Shown here in pieces: positions 35,239 to 46,264 of a stretch of 64,000 bases of DNA (its first letter is position 1; every line of letters begins with the position of its first letter). A model generated the notes under the pieces. That model had not been told where the DNA came from. It saw nothing but the letters and a program-made list of their open reading frames with translations, and did no database searches. Origin of the DNA: Hydrogenophaga sp. RAC07 (lineage in GTDB: Bacteria; Pseudomonadota; Gammaproteobacteria; Burkholderiales; Burkholderiaceae_C); assembly GCF_001713375.1 (NCBI RefSeq), contig NZ_CP016449.1, positions 2,604,001 to 2,668,000 on the forward strand. Direction: 5' to 3'. Made by a program: the position numbers and the translations under genes.

Positions 35239-36174
35239 TCAGAAGGGTGGCAAACCGGCGGCGGACGCTGCACTCTCGATGGGCACTGCAAATCCGATGC
35301 CAACGAAGGTGCGGTGGCTGGTGGGGTTGAGGATGCCGGTGACGATGCCGATGACTTCACCGTCCATGGTGACCAGAGGGCCGCCCGAATTGCCGGGATT
35401 GGCCGCCGCGTCGAACTGGATCAGGTTGCCGATTTCCTGCACGCCCTCGGGCGACTTGAACGCGCGGTCAAAGCCCGAGATGACGCCGGACGACACCGAG
35501 GGGCCGATCCCAAAGGGAAAACCCACGGCCACCACGTCCTCGCCCGGCACCAGATCGTTGGTGGAGCGCATGGTGGCGGCGATGAGGTCGTCGGGAATGA
35601 TCTGCGCCTGCAACACGGCCAGGTCGTTCTGCGGCTGCGCGCCGGTCACGGTGGCGGGCGACTCGGAGCCGTCGGCATACACGATCCTGACGCTCATGGC
35701 GGTTTGCACCACGTGCAGGTTGGTCAGGATGATGCCCTTGTCGGTGATGACCACGCCGGTGCCCACGCCCTGCTCCACCTCCTTGCCCTCGGCGTTCTTG
35801 CCGTAGGACATGACACGCACCACGGCCGGACGGATCTTTTCGGCGGCGCGCGCGGCGCGTGAGGGCAGGTTTTGTGTGGTGAGGGTGCGCAGCACGGCCG
35901 CGTCGATGTCCTTTTGCGTGAGCGCCTTGGGGCCGTTCACGCCGCCTTGCCACACGCTGGCGGCCAGCAGCGCCGCGAGCACAGCCATGGCCGACCACAT
36001 GACGCGCGGCTTCGAAGCAGCGCTGGACGATGCGGCCCGCAAGCGCCTGAATCGGCCCGCGGGCGGGGGCGCCACAACGTCCACCACCGGGGCCTGCCCA
36101 CCTGCGCGAGCGTCCGCGTCGGGCTGCGCGGTGCCTGCTCGGCGTGACGGGCTGTACAAGGCAGGCTTTCGCAT
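35239..36174 (-). CDS. Membrane-anchored trypsin-like (DegP/HtrA-type) serine protease without PDZ
   Basis: 311 aa. One TM helix at about 57-75 places the protease domain in the periplasm. The catalytic triad is complete: H154 in TNLHVV, D184 in NDLAVL, S263 in NPGNSGGPLV. The protein ends directly after the protease domain, so the PDZ domain of DegP/DegS is missing. The start at ATG 36174 has AGGAG five bases upstream; an in-frame GTG at 36201 would add nine residues with no ribosome-binding site and overlap the acnA terminator. It heads the protease / moxR / DUF58 / VWA run. Confidence 0.9.
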   Translation of the reverse strand: MRKPALYSPSRRAGTAQPDADARAGGQAPVVDVVAPPPAGRFRRLRAASSSAASKPRVMWSAMAVLAALLAASVWQGGVNGPKALTQKDIDAAVLRTLTTQNLPSRAARAAEKIRPAVVRVMSYGKNAEGKEVEQGVGTGVVITDKGIILTNLHVVQTAMSVRIVYADGSESPATVTGAQPQNDLAVLQAQIIPDDLIAATMRSTNDLVPGEDVVAVGFPFGIGPSVSSGVISGFDRAFKSPEGVQEIGNLIQFDAAANPGNSGGPLVTMDGEVIGIVTGILNPTSHRTFVGIGFAVPIESAASAAGLPPF

Positions 36175-36204
36175 GGCGGCTCCTGTTGCGGCTGAAAACA
36201 CATC

Positions 36205-36221
36205 ATGCCGCTTTGCGGCAT
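36205..36221 (-). terminator. Hairpin after acnA
   Basis: Perfect inverted repeat ATGCCGC-TTT-GCGGCAT, followed on the minus strand by GATGTGTTTTC. It starts six bases after the acnA stop codon. The T-tract is imperfect, so strength is uncertain. Confidence 0.55.
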
Positions 36222-36226
36222 CCGGC

Positions 36227-39139
<2,913 letters not shown>

Positions 39140-39415
39140 GAAAACTCCAGACGGCGGCAAGTGAACGAACGGACCATTCTGTCAGCAGCAAAAGAGTCCT
39201 CGTTGTCTGTGGTGATTTGCACGCGCGAAGCCGTCGGCTCACGACGTTCGTTCACGAGAGTGCGTTGCCCAACAGACGCTCATGCACGGGATATCCATGC
39301 TTGGTTGCAGCAGGCACGTGCAAGCCTTTCGGCATGGCGCGTCTGCCCAAGGTGTCCACCGCCGGGAGAGCGGCGCGTGGGCCTGGTCCCAAGAACCCCT
39401 GACTGAGAACCCCCC
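39140..39415. other. Divergent intergenic region acnA / DUF3494 gene
   Basis: 276 bases that must contain promoters for acnA (minus) and the DUF3494 lipoprotein (plus). I found no sigma-70 pair of good quality and no small gene. Confidence 0.4.
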
Positions 39416-40336
39416 ATGACACACACACACACCCGCCACCTCCCCTGGAAGTGGCTAGCCCCCTTGATGATCAGCACCCTGGTGGCCGCGTGCGGCGGAG
39501 GTGACCCCGTCCTCGGCATTGACGGCTCGGGAACCACGCCGTTCGTCTCGGTGACACCTGTCGCACCGCCCGGCGGCTCCTTTGTTCCGCTGGGGGTTGC
39601 TTCCACCTTTGGCGCTTTCGGTGGCTCGGCCGGCATGACCAACGACGGCCCGTTCACAGTCATCAATGGCGACATCGGGACGACGGCTGTGTCGACGGCC
39701 ATCACAGGCTTTCGCAACAACAAACCCGGGTGCACCTACACCGTGGTGGCGGGCGTGAACGAAGGCGTGGTGTCCGGCAACATCAACACCGCGCCGCCGC
39801 CTCCCACGGGGGCTTGCCTGTCCGAGGGCACGGCCGCCACGGAGGCCATCGCACTGGCGGCCCGGGCCGATGCACTCGTGGCGTTCAACACGCTGGCCGG
39901 TTTGCCGGGTGGTGTGGATGCGGGCGCTGGCAACCTGGCCAACCTCACGCTGGCCCCCGGCATCTACAAGGCCGCCGGTGGCACCTTCATGATCCAGGGT
40001 GGCAATCTGACCCTGGACGCGCAGGGCAACCCGAATGCGGTCTGGGTGTTCCAGATGGCCCAAACCCTGACGGTGGGCGGCCCGGGTGCGGCATTCCCGC
40101 AAAGCGTGCTTTTGACTGGCGGCGCGCAGGCGCGGAACGTGTACTGGCAGGTCGGCAGCGCGGCCACCATCAACGCCGGTGGCGGCGGCACCATGGAAGG
40201 CACCATCATCGCGCGCACCGGCGTGAGCTTCTCCACCGCGGGCAACGTGGCCATCACCACCCTCAATGGCCGCGCGCTGTCGCTGGACGCGTCGGTCACC
40301 ATGGTGAACACCGTGATCAACGTACCTGCGCCTTGA
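39416..40336 (+). CDS. DUF3494 (ice-binding-fold) lipoprotein
   Basis: 306 aa. The lipoprotein signal ends in LVAAC with C26 as lipidation site. The mature part is a DUF3494 domain: STFGAFGGSAGMTNDGPFTV, INGDIGTTAVSTAITGF, LAPGIYKAAGGTFMIQGG, LTLDAQGNPNAVWVFQMA, NVYWQVGSAATI and MEGTIIARTGVSFSTAGNVA, ending in the beta-solenoid segment LNGRALSLDASVTMVNT. DUF3494 proteins include microbial ice-binding proteins and adhesin modules; many homologues are of unproven activity. As a lipoprotein it is probably exposed on or under the outer membrane. It is 35 bases ahead of an OmpA-like gene, so possibly co-transcribed. Confidence 0.9.
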   Translation: MTHTHTRHLPWKWLAPLMISTLVAACGGGDPVLGIDGSGTTPFVSVTPVAPPGGSFVPLGVASTFGAFGGSAGMTNDGPFTVINGDIGTTAVSTAITGFRNNKPGCTYTVVAGVNEGVVSGNINTAPPPPTGACLSEGTAATEAIALAARADALVAFNTLAGLPGGVDAGAGNLANLTLAPGIYKAAGGTFMIQGGNLTLDAQGNPNAVWVFQMAQTLTVGGPGAAFPQSVLLTGGAQARNVYWQVGSAATINAGGGGTMEGTIIARTGVSFSTAGNVAITTLNGRALSLDASVTMVNTVINVPAP

Positions 40337-40371
40337 GACATCACGCGCTCCACACACTCCCCGGAAACACC

Positions 40372-41520
40372 ATGAAACCCACACTCAACACCAGCGCAGG
40401 CGCCCTGAGCCTGCTGACACTCGCCTTTTTCGCCCATCCGCTGGCCACCGCTCAATCAACCGGCTGGTATGCCGGCGCCAACGCAGGTCGCACCGGTGCA
40501 GAAATCGATGACCCCCGCATCACCAGCGGCTTGCAGGCGCAGGGATTCACAACCACTTCCATCAACGACCGGGACCGATCCACCGGCTTCAAGCTGTTTG
40601 GCGGGTACCAGTTCAGTCCCCACTTTGCGCTGGAGGGTGGTTACTTCGACCTGGGCAAGTTCGGCTACACCGCCAACACGATTCCGACCGGCACCTTGAA
40701 CGGCGAGATGCGTGTCAGGGGTCTCAACCTGGACCTGGTGGGATCGCTGCCCCTGACCGGAAAACTGTCGGCACTGGGCCGGGTCGGCGTGAACTACGCC
40801 CGCGCCAACGACCGGTTCTCCGGCACCGGCGCGGTCAACGTCAGCAACCCGACCGCGAGCAAAAGCCAGGCGAATGCCAAGTACGGCGTGGGTCTGAACT
40901 ACGCCTTCAGCGACGCAATGGCCATGCGGCTGGAACTGGAGCGCTACCGCGTGAACGACGCCATCGGCAACAAGGGTGACATCGACATGCTCTCGGTGGG
41001 TCTGGTCTACCGCTTCGGAGGACCGGCGCCGCAGCCGGTGCGCATGGCCGCCGCGCCCATGCCGATGCCGGTGGTGGTTCAACCGCCGCCCGCGGTGGTG
41101 CAGGCGCCCCCGCCACCACCTCCACCGGCGCCGATGCCCCAGCGCGTGAGCCTGTCGGCCGAGTCGCTGTTCGGCTTTGACGCGTCCACCGTGAAGCCCG
41201 AAGGCCGCGCCGAACTCGACAAGTTCGCCCGTGACCTCACAGGCACCAACTACCAGACCGTGGTGGTGGAAGGCCACACCGACCACCTCGGTTCGGACGC
41301 CTACAACCAGAAGCTGTCAGAAGAGCGCGCCAACGCCGTCAAGGACCACCTCGTGACCAATGGCCGCCTGGACAGCTCGAAGATCTCGGCCGTGGGCAAG
41401 GGTGAAACCCAGCCTGTGACCAAGCCGGGTGACTGCAAGGGCAACAGCCGCACCGCCGCTCTGGTTGCCTGCCTGCAGCCCGACCGCCGCGTGGACGTGG
41501 AAGTGACCGGCACGCGCTGA
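40372..41520 (+). CDS. OmpA-like outer-membrane protein 1
   Basis: 382 aa. Signal peptide to about residue 27 (HPLATAQ), then an N-terminal eight-strand-type beta-barrel (GWYAGANAGRTGAEID, TGFKLFGGYQFSPHFALEGG, LNLDLVGSLPLTGKLSALGR, MRLELERYRVND, MLSVGLVYRFGG), a Pro-rich linker (about 225-255) and a C-terminal OmpA peptidoglycan-binding domain: SAESLFGFDASTVKPEGRAE, VEGHTDHLGSDAYNQKLSEE and RAVDVEVTG-type ending (DRRVDVEVTGTR). It tethers the outer membrane to peptidoglycan. The C-terminal domain is nearly identical to that of the paralogue at 42523-43680. Confidence 0.94.
   Translation: MKPTLNTSAGALSLLTLAFFAHPLATAQSTGWYAGANAGRTGAEIDDPRITSGLQAQGFTTTSINDRDRSTGFKLFGGYQFSPHFALEGGYFDLGKFGYTANTIPTGTLNGEMRVRGLNLDLVGSLPLTGKLSALGRVGVNYARANDRFSGTGAVNVSNPTASKSQANAKYGVGLNYAFSDAMAMRLELERYRVNDAIGNKGDIDMLSVGLVYRFGGPAPQPVRMAAAPMPMPVVVQPPPAVVQAPPPPPPPAPMPQRVSLSAESLFGFDASTVKPEGRAELDKFARDLTGTNYQTVVVEGHTDHLGSDAYNQKLSEERANAVKDHLVTNGRLDSSKISAVGKGETQPVTKPGDCKGNSRTAALVACLQPDRRVDVEVTGTR
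41134..41520 (+). repeat. C-terminal OmpA DNA repeat, copy 1
   Basis: 387 bases matching 43294-43680 at a constant offset of 2160 with only scattered substitutions, including matches at synonymous positions. The upstream halves of the two genes are much more divergent. Confidence 0.85.
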
Positions 41521-41527
41521 ACCAAGC

Positions 41528-41552
41528 AGCACGGCACCCAACGTGCCGTGCT
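41528..41552 (+). terminator. First hairpin after OmpA-like protein 1
   Basis: AGCACGGCAC at 41528-41537 pairs perfectly with GTGCCGTGCT at 41543-41552 across a five-base loop. No T-run of its own; it precedes the strong terminator at 41565. Confidence 0.5.
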
Positions 41553-41564
41553 CCGATGGCCCAT

Positions 41565-41603
41565 AAAAAAACCCCCGCAAGATGTCTCTTGCGGGGGTTT
41601 TTT
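41565..41603. terminator. Strong bidirectional rho-independent terminator
   Basis: CCCCCGCAAGA and TCTTGCGGGGG form an 11-bp stem with loop TGTC, flanked by a run of A on the left and a run of T on the right. It serves the OmpA-like gene on plus and the DUF3309 gene on minus, which converge here. Confidence 0.92.
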
Positions 41604-41639
41604 GTGAGGCCCTCAACCGTGAGGCGGGGCCGCGCGGGG

Positions 41640-41798
41640 TCAGAGCCTGCCGGTGAGCAGCAATACCACCACGATGATCAGAACGACACCTAGCACGCCA
41701 CTGGGGCCGTAGCCCCAGCTGCGGCTGTGGTTCCAGCTGGGGATCACACCCAGCAACAGCAGGACCAGCACGATCAACAGAATGGTTCCAATACTCAT
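41640..41798 (-). CDS. DUF3309 micro-protein
   Basis: 52-aa membrane micro-protein: MSIGTILLIVLVLLLLGVIP, then a short SWNHSRSWGYGPSGVLG loop and a second hydrophobic segment VVLIIVVVLLLTGRL. This two-helix layout with the WGYGPSG motif is the DUF3309 family, common in proteobacteria and of unknown function. AAGGAGAACACC precedes ATG 41798. It is 30 bases downstream of the collagen-like lipoprotein gene on the same strand, so co-transcription is likely. Confidence 0.88.
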   Translation of the reverse strand: MSIGTILLIVLVLLLLGVIPSWNHSRSWGYGPSGVLGVVLIIVVVLLLTGRL

Positions 41799-41828
41799 GG
41801 TGTTCTCCTTGTGTTGAACGGGCGTGGA

Positions 41829-42522
<694 letters not shown>

Positions 42523-43680
42523 ATGAAATCCCGTCACGCCTTCAGTGCACTGACCGTCGCCATCCTCTCCGTCGCCGCCACCTCGGCATTCGCTCAATAC
42601 CAGGAACCTGGTTTCTTCTACGGCGGCGTGTCCGCCGGTGAAGCCCGCGCCAAGGTTGACGAAGCCGCTGTGGCCAATGGCCTTCTCGGCGCAGGCGCAC
42701 CGAACGGCCCGGCCACCGGCTTCACCAGCGATGAAAAAGACACCGGCTACAAGCTGTTCGGCGGTTACCAGTTCAACCGCAACATCGCCGTTGAAGGCGG
42801 TTACTTCGATCTGGGCAAGTCGACCTTCTCGTCCAACACCCCCAACGGCGCGTTCAACAACGACACCCGCATGCGTGGTCTGAACCTGGACCTGGTCGGC
42901 ACGTTGCCGATCACCGAGCGCTTTTCGGTGCTGGGTCGTGTGGGTGTGGCCATGGGCCGCACGCGCGCATCGTTCACCGGCGCTGGTGCCACGGCTGCCG
43001 GCGTGCAGGATCGCAACGACACCAAAGCCAACGCCAAAGTGGGTCTGGGCCTTCAGTACGAACTGAGCCGTTCCATGTGGATCCGCACCGAACTCGAACG
43101 CTACCGGGTCAACAACGGCGTGAATGGCCGCACCAACGTCGACATGCTGACCGTGGGCCTGGTGTTCCCGTTCAACCGCGCGCCTGCCTATGTGGCCGCA
43201 GCCCCTGCGCCTTACGTGGCACCGGCTCCGGCTCCCGCTCCGATGGTGCAGGCGCCCGCACCGGCACCAGCCCCCATGCCCGCACCGGCTCCCATGCCCC
43301 AGCGCGTGAGCATGTCGGCCGAGTCGCTGTTCGGCTTTGACGCTGCCAACGTGAAGCCCGAAGGCCGCGCCGAACTCGACAAGTTCGCCCGTGACCTGTC
43401 CACCGCCAACTACCAGACCGTGGTCGTTGAAGGCCACACCGACCGCCTCGGTTCGGACGCCTACAACCAGAAGCTCTCGGAAGAGCGCGCCATGGCTGTC
43501 AAGAACTACCTCGTGACCAACGGTCGCCTGGACAGCGCGAAGATCTCGGCCGTTGGCAAGGGTGAGACCCAGCCGGTGACCAAGCCTGAAGACTGCAAGG
43601 GCAACAGCCGCACCGCCGCACTCGTGGCCTGCCTGCAGCCCGATCGCCGCGTGGACGTGGAAGTGACCGGCACGCGCTGA
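42523..43680 (+). CDS. OmpA-like outer-membrane protein 2
   Basis: 385 aa. Signal peptide cleaved after AFA (residue 24), N-terminal beta-barrel (FFYGGVSAGEARAKVDEAA, YKLFGGYQFNRNIAVEGGYF, LNLDLVGTLPITERFSVLGR, IRTELERYRVNN), an Ala/Pro-rich linker of APAP repeats (about 225-262) and an OmpA domain with SLFGFDAANVKPEGRAELDK and VEGHTDRLGSDAYNQ. It is a paralogue of the protein at 40372-41520: barrels related but diverged, linkers unrelated in detail, C-domains almost the same. Likely an abundant porin-like structural protein, with its own strong terminator. Confidence 0.95.
   Translation: MKSRHAFSALTVAILSVAATSAFAQYQEPGFFYGGVSAGEARAKVDEAAVANGLLGAGAPNGPATGFTSDEKDTGYKLFGGYQFNRNIAVEGGYFDLGKSTFSSNTPNGAFNNDTRMRGLNLDLVGTLPITERFSVLGRVGVAMGRTRASFTGAGATAAGVQDRNDTKANAKVGLGLQYELSRSMWIRTELERYRVNNGVNGRTNVDMLTVGLVFPFNRAPAYVAAAPAPYVAPAPAPAPMVQAPAPAPAPMPAPAPMPQRVSMSAESLFGFDAANVKPEGRAELDKFARDLSTANYQTVVVEGHTDRLGSDAYNQKLSEERAMAVKNYLVTNGRLDSAKISAVGKGETQPVTKPEDCKGNSRTAALVACLQPDRRVDVEVTGTR
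43294..43680 (+). repeat. C-terminal OmpA DNA repeat, copy 2
   Basis: Partner of 41134-41520; see that entry. The similarity ends exactly at the stop codon and begins at the end of the Pro-rich linker. Confidence 0.85.
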
Positions 43681-43702
43681 TCGCTCCCTGTCTTCGGACA
43701 TG

Positions 43703-43729
43703 AAAAGGCGGCCCTCGGGCCGCCTTTTT
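43703..43729. terminator. Rho-independent terminator after OmpA-like protein 2
   Basis: AAAAGGCGGCCC and GGGCCGCCTTTTT form a long stem with a two-base TC centre and a T-run. It lies between convergent genes and can serve both strands. Confidence 0.92.
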
Positions 43730-43743
43730 CGTTGTGGCGCGGT

Positions 43744-44169
43744 TCAGGCCATCTGCGGCATGCGCGGGCCTGCAGCGAGCTGGCGCCAGCCCATCCATTC
43801 CAGCTCGGCCAGCACCAACACCACGGCCGCCTGCACCAACAGGTAGGCCATGCCGAGCGGCGTGGGGTTGAACGCTCCGCCGAACGCCAGCCACAGACAG
43901 GCGATCGCCCAGGCAAAGTTGAGCAACACGATCGCCATCAGCGGACCGCGTGGCGGCGAGGCCTGAAGCGCCAGCCAGCCGGCCAGCAACACAAACACGA
44001 AGATCGCCACACCGGAGGCCTGCAAGAGCGATTCGGGCAGGCCGAGCCAGGTGGACAGCAGCGGTGCCAGCAGCAGGTGCAGCACGCCGGTGCCGGCGCC
44101 CGACGCAGCGTCGAACGCGAGCACCCGGCGCAGCACGGTGGGGGATGAAAGTTGAGCGGTGAGGGACAT
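43744..44169 (-). CDS. Four-helix membrane protein of unknown function
   Basis: 141 aa with four hydrophobic helices (around GVLHLLLAPLLSTWLG, GVAIFVFVLLAGWLAL, PLMAIVLLNFAWAIACLWLA and GMAYLLVQAAVVLVLAELEW). No recognised catalytic or transport motif. AAGGAG lies upstream of ATG 44169. The gene is divergent from an XRE/MmyB-type regulator with a palindromic site between them, so it is the likely target of that regulator. Confidence 0.8.
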   Translation of the reverse strand: MSLTAQLSSPTVLRRVLAFDAASGAGTGVLHLLLAPLLSTWLGLPESLLQASGVAIFVFVLLAGWLALQASPPRGPLMAIVLLNFAWAIACLWLAFGGAFNPTPLGMAYLLVQAAVVLVLAELEWMGWRQLAAGPRMPQMA

Positions 44170-44231
44170 GGAAGCACTCCTTGCGGGGGTTGAAGAGGCC
44201 TTCATGGTCGACGGCGCCGTGCAGCGCGTCG

Positions 44232-44248
44232 ATGACCTCCGAGGTCAT
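44232..44248. promoter_or_regulatory. Perfect 17-bp palindrome, candidate operator of the XRE/MmyB regulator
   Basis: ATGACCTC-C-GAGGTCAT, eight plus one plus eight with no mismatch, in the 114-bp divergent region. It is centred 44 bases upstream of the regulator ATG at 44284 and 71 bases upstream of the membrane-protein ATG. A TAACAT at 44271-44276 could be the -10 of the regulator promoter, which would put the palindrome over its -35 region. Confidence 0.6.
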
Positions 44249-44283
44249 GGAAGCGCCGCCCCGGCCGCCCTAACATGCGGTCC

Positions 44284-45114
44284 ATGGACACCTCCGCCCT
44301 CCCCCACCGCAGCGCTCCACCCACCTCCTTTGGCGACCACCTGCGCCACTGGCGCCAGCGACGGCGCTTCAGCCAGATGGACCTGGCCCATGTGGCCGAG
44401 GTCTCCACGCGCCACCTGAGCTGTGTGGAAACCGGCCGCGCCAGCCCGAGCCGCGAGATGGTACTGCGCCTCGTGGAGCGGCTCGACGTGCCGCTGCGCG
44501 AGCGCAACGCCTGGTTGGTTGCCGCGGGCTTTGCGCCCATGTACCGCGCGCGGCCGTTGCAAGACCCCGAGATGGCCCCGGCGCGCGCGGCGGTGCAGCG
44601 CATCCTGGCGTGCCACGAGCCCTGGCCCGCACTCGCGATGGACCGCCACTGGAACCTGGTGATGCACAACCGCCTGGTGCCCCTGCTCATGGCCGGTGCT
44701 GCGCCCGAGCTGCTGCAAGGCCCGGTGAACGTGTTGCGCCTGAGCCTGCACCCGCAGGGTCTGGCGCCGCGCATCGCCAACCTGCGGCAGTGGCGCGAGC
44801 ACCTGTTCGAGCGGTTGCGCCAGCAGATCCGCGCCACCGGCGACACGGTGCTGGTCGCGCTGCTGGAAGAGCTCAAGGGCTATCCCGAGGAACCTGGGTC
44901 GCCGCCCGTGGACCTGCCGGGCGAGCACCCCGGTGTCCTGATGCCGTTCCAGTTCCACACACCCCACGGCGTGCTGCAGCTGGTGAGCACCACCACCGTG
45001 TTCGGTTCGCCGGTGGACATCACGCTGCAAGAGCTGGCGATGGAAACTTTTTTTCCAGCGGATGAGGCCACGGCAACCGCATTGCGAGGGCTGCTGGCCT
45101 CCGCCAGCGTTTGA
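44284..45114 (+). CDS. XRE-family transcriptional regulator with MmyB-like ligand domain
   Basis: 276 aa. The N-terminal HTH is visible (LRHWRQRRRFSQMDLAHVAE, then VSTRHLSCVETGRASPSREM). The C-terminal part has the MmyB-type signature: AVQRILACHEPWPALAMDRHW, NLVMHNRLVPLL and VLRLSLHPQGLAPRIAN, a PAS-like ligand fold thought to bind fatty acids in some homologues. Start either ATG 44275 or ATG 44284; neither has a Shine-Dalgarno sequence, and a -10-like TAACAT just upstream suggests a leaderless message starting near 44284. The stop codon directly abuts the stop of the convergent mrpG gene, with no bases between. Confidence 0.88.
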   Translation: MDTSALPHRSAPPTSFGDHLRHWRQRRRFSQMDLAHVAEVSTRHLSCVETGRASPSREMVLRLVERLDVPLRERNAWLVAAGFAPMYRARPLQDPEMAPARAAVQRILACHEPWPALAMDRHWNLVMHNRLVPLLMAGAAPELLQGPVNVLRLSLHPQGLAPRIANLRQWREHLFERLRQQIRATGDTVLVALLEELKGYPEEPGSPPVDLPGEHPGVLMPFQFHTPHGVLQLVSTTTVFGSPVDITLQELAMETFFPADEATATALRGLLASASV

Positions 45115-45504
45115 TCAGCGGGCCTCGTCTGCAGGCACCGGCGCGGCGGACTCGTGGTTCAGCGGCGGCGGAACCTCATCACCCCCACCCCCACCGGCCG
45201 TGCGCCGGCGAAACAACTCGGTGCGCGCGAGCAGGATGGTGGTCACCGGCACCGTGAGCGCCAGGAAAATGATGATGAGCCAGCTGCGCAGCGCGAGCTT
45301 GTCGTCTTGCGCCGAGAAGTACACGATGCTGGCCAGCGTGACGCACCACGCGGCGAAGCTGTAGGCCAGCGCGGGCGGGTGCATGCGCTGAAAGAAGGTC
45401 TTGAAGCGCACCACGCCCACGCCCGCCGCCAGCGCAAACAGGCCGCTGAGCACCAGCAGCAGCGCCACCGGGATCTCGATCCACCACGCCAGGTTGCCGC
45501 TCAT
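45115..45504 (-). CDS. mrpG: Mrp antiporter subunit G
   Basis: 129-aa last subunit of the Mrp/Pha cation-proton antiporter. Three TM helices (WIEIPVALLLVLSGLFALAA, PALAYSFAAWCVTLASIVYF, LIIIFLALTVPVTTILLA) and the family motif GVVRFKTFFQRMHPP are seen. The C-terminus is an extra 30-residue Gly/Pro-rich tail. ATGA overlap with mrpF. Confidence 0.93.
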   Translation of the reverse strand: MSGNLAWWIEIPVALLLVLSGLFALAAGVGVVRFKTFFQRMHPPALAYSFAAWCVTLASIVYFSAQDDKLALRSWLIIIFLALTVPVTTILLARTELFRRRTAGGGGGDEVPPPLNHESAAPVPADEAR

Positions 45505-45779
45505 TCGATCACCTCGCCGCGCAACAAAAACTTGGCCATGGCCGCCGAGCCGATGAAGCCGAACACGGCGATCAGCAGCGCGGCCTCGAAGTACATGGAG
45601 CTGCGGTAGCGGATGGCCAGCACCATCATCATGAGCATGGCCAGCGTGCAGATGAGGTCCATGGCGAGCACCCGGTCTTGGGCCGAGGGGCCGCGCAGCA
45701 GGCGCACCAGCGCCAGGCCCATGGCCAGCGCAAAACAGGCCTGCGCAAAGACGATCGCGCCGTACAGCAGCGGGCTCAT
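45501..45779 (-). CDS. mrpF: Mrp antiporter subunit F
   Basis: 92 aa, three TM helices, with the typical RLLRGPSAQDRVLAMDLI and IRYRSSMYFEAALLIAVFGF motifs of MrpF/PhaF. It belongs to the small-subunit half of the antiporter. ATGA overlap with mrpE upstream and mrpG downstream points to one transcript with coupled translation. Confidence 0.94.
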   Translation of the reverse strand: MSPLLYGAIVFAQACFALAMGLALVRLLRGPSAQDRVLAMDLICTLAMLMMMVLAIRYRSSMYFEAALLIAVFGFIGSAAMAKFLLRGEVIE

Positions 45780-46264
45780 TCGAATATCTCCATCAACGGC
45801 CGCTCGTAGCGGTGTTTGATCAGGTCGATCTCGGCCTGCGCGTCGTCCAGGTCGAACATGTGGACCAGCAAGGCACTGCGGTCCAGCGCGAGCTCGGACC
45901 AGATGGTGCCGGGAATCACACACATGATGGCGGCCAGCACGGCGAGACCGTTGGGGTCGCGCAGATCCAGCGGCACCACCACAAAGCCGCCTTGCGGCAC
46001 CTTGGCCGCGGGCGCCACCGTGCCCAGCAGCACGCGCCCGTTCCACACCAGCACGTCGCGCCCGACCTGGAAGAACAAGCGAAGCGCCACCAGCGGGTGG
46101 CTGAAACGCACCGGCGTGGGCCGCAGCGAATGCGTGAGCCAGGGCACCAGCCAGCCCAGCAGCAGCGCCAACAGCCACTGGCCCGGACCGAGCGAGTTGT
46201 TGAGCAACAGCCACAAGGCCACCAGCGCCAGCGACAACAAGGGCGACGGGAACAGTCGGCGCAT
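45776..46264 (-). CDS. mrpE: Mrp antiporter subunit E
   Basis: 162 aa. N-terminal helices (LALVALWLLLNNSLGPGQWL, LLALLLGWLVPWL) and the cytoplasmic domain with VVVPLDLRDPNGLAVLAAIM, CVIPGTIWSELALDRSALLV and HMFDLDD, the MrpE signature. TGATG overlap with mrpD. Confidence 0.94.
   Translation of the reverse strand: MRRLFPSPLLSLALVALWLLLNNSLGPGQWLLALLLGWLVPWLTHSLRPTPVRFSHPLVALRLFFQVGRDVLVWNGRVLLGTVAPAAKVPQGGFVVVPLDLRDPNGLAVLAAIMCVIPGTIWSELALDRSALLVHMFDLDDAQAEIDLIKHRYERPLMEIFE

Noticed and set aside
36175..36201. GTG start giving a nine-residue longer protease
   Set aside because: No ribosome-binding site and overlap with the acnA hairpin; ATG 36174 has AGGAG at proper spacing.
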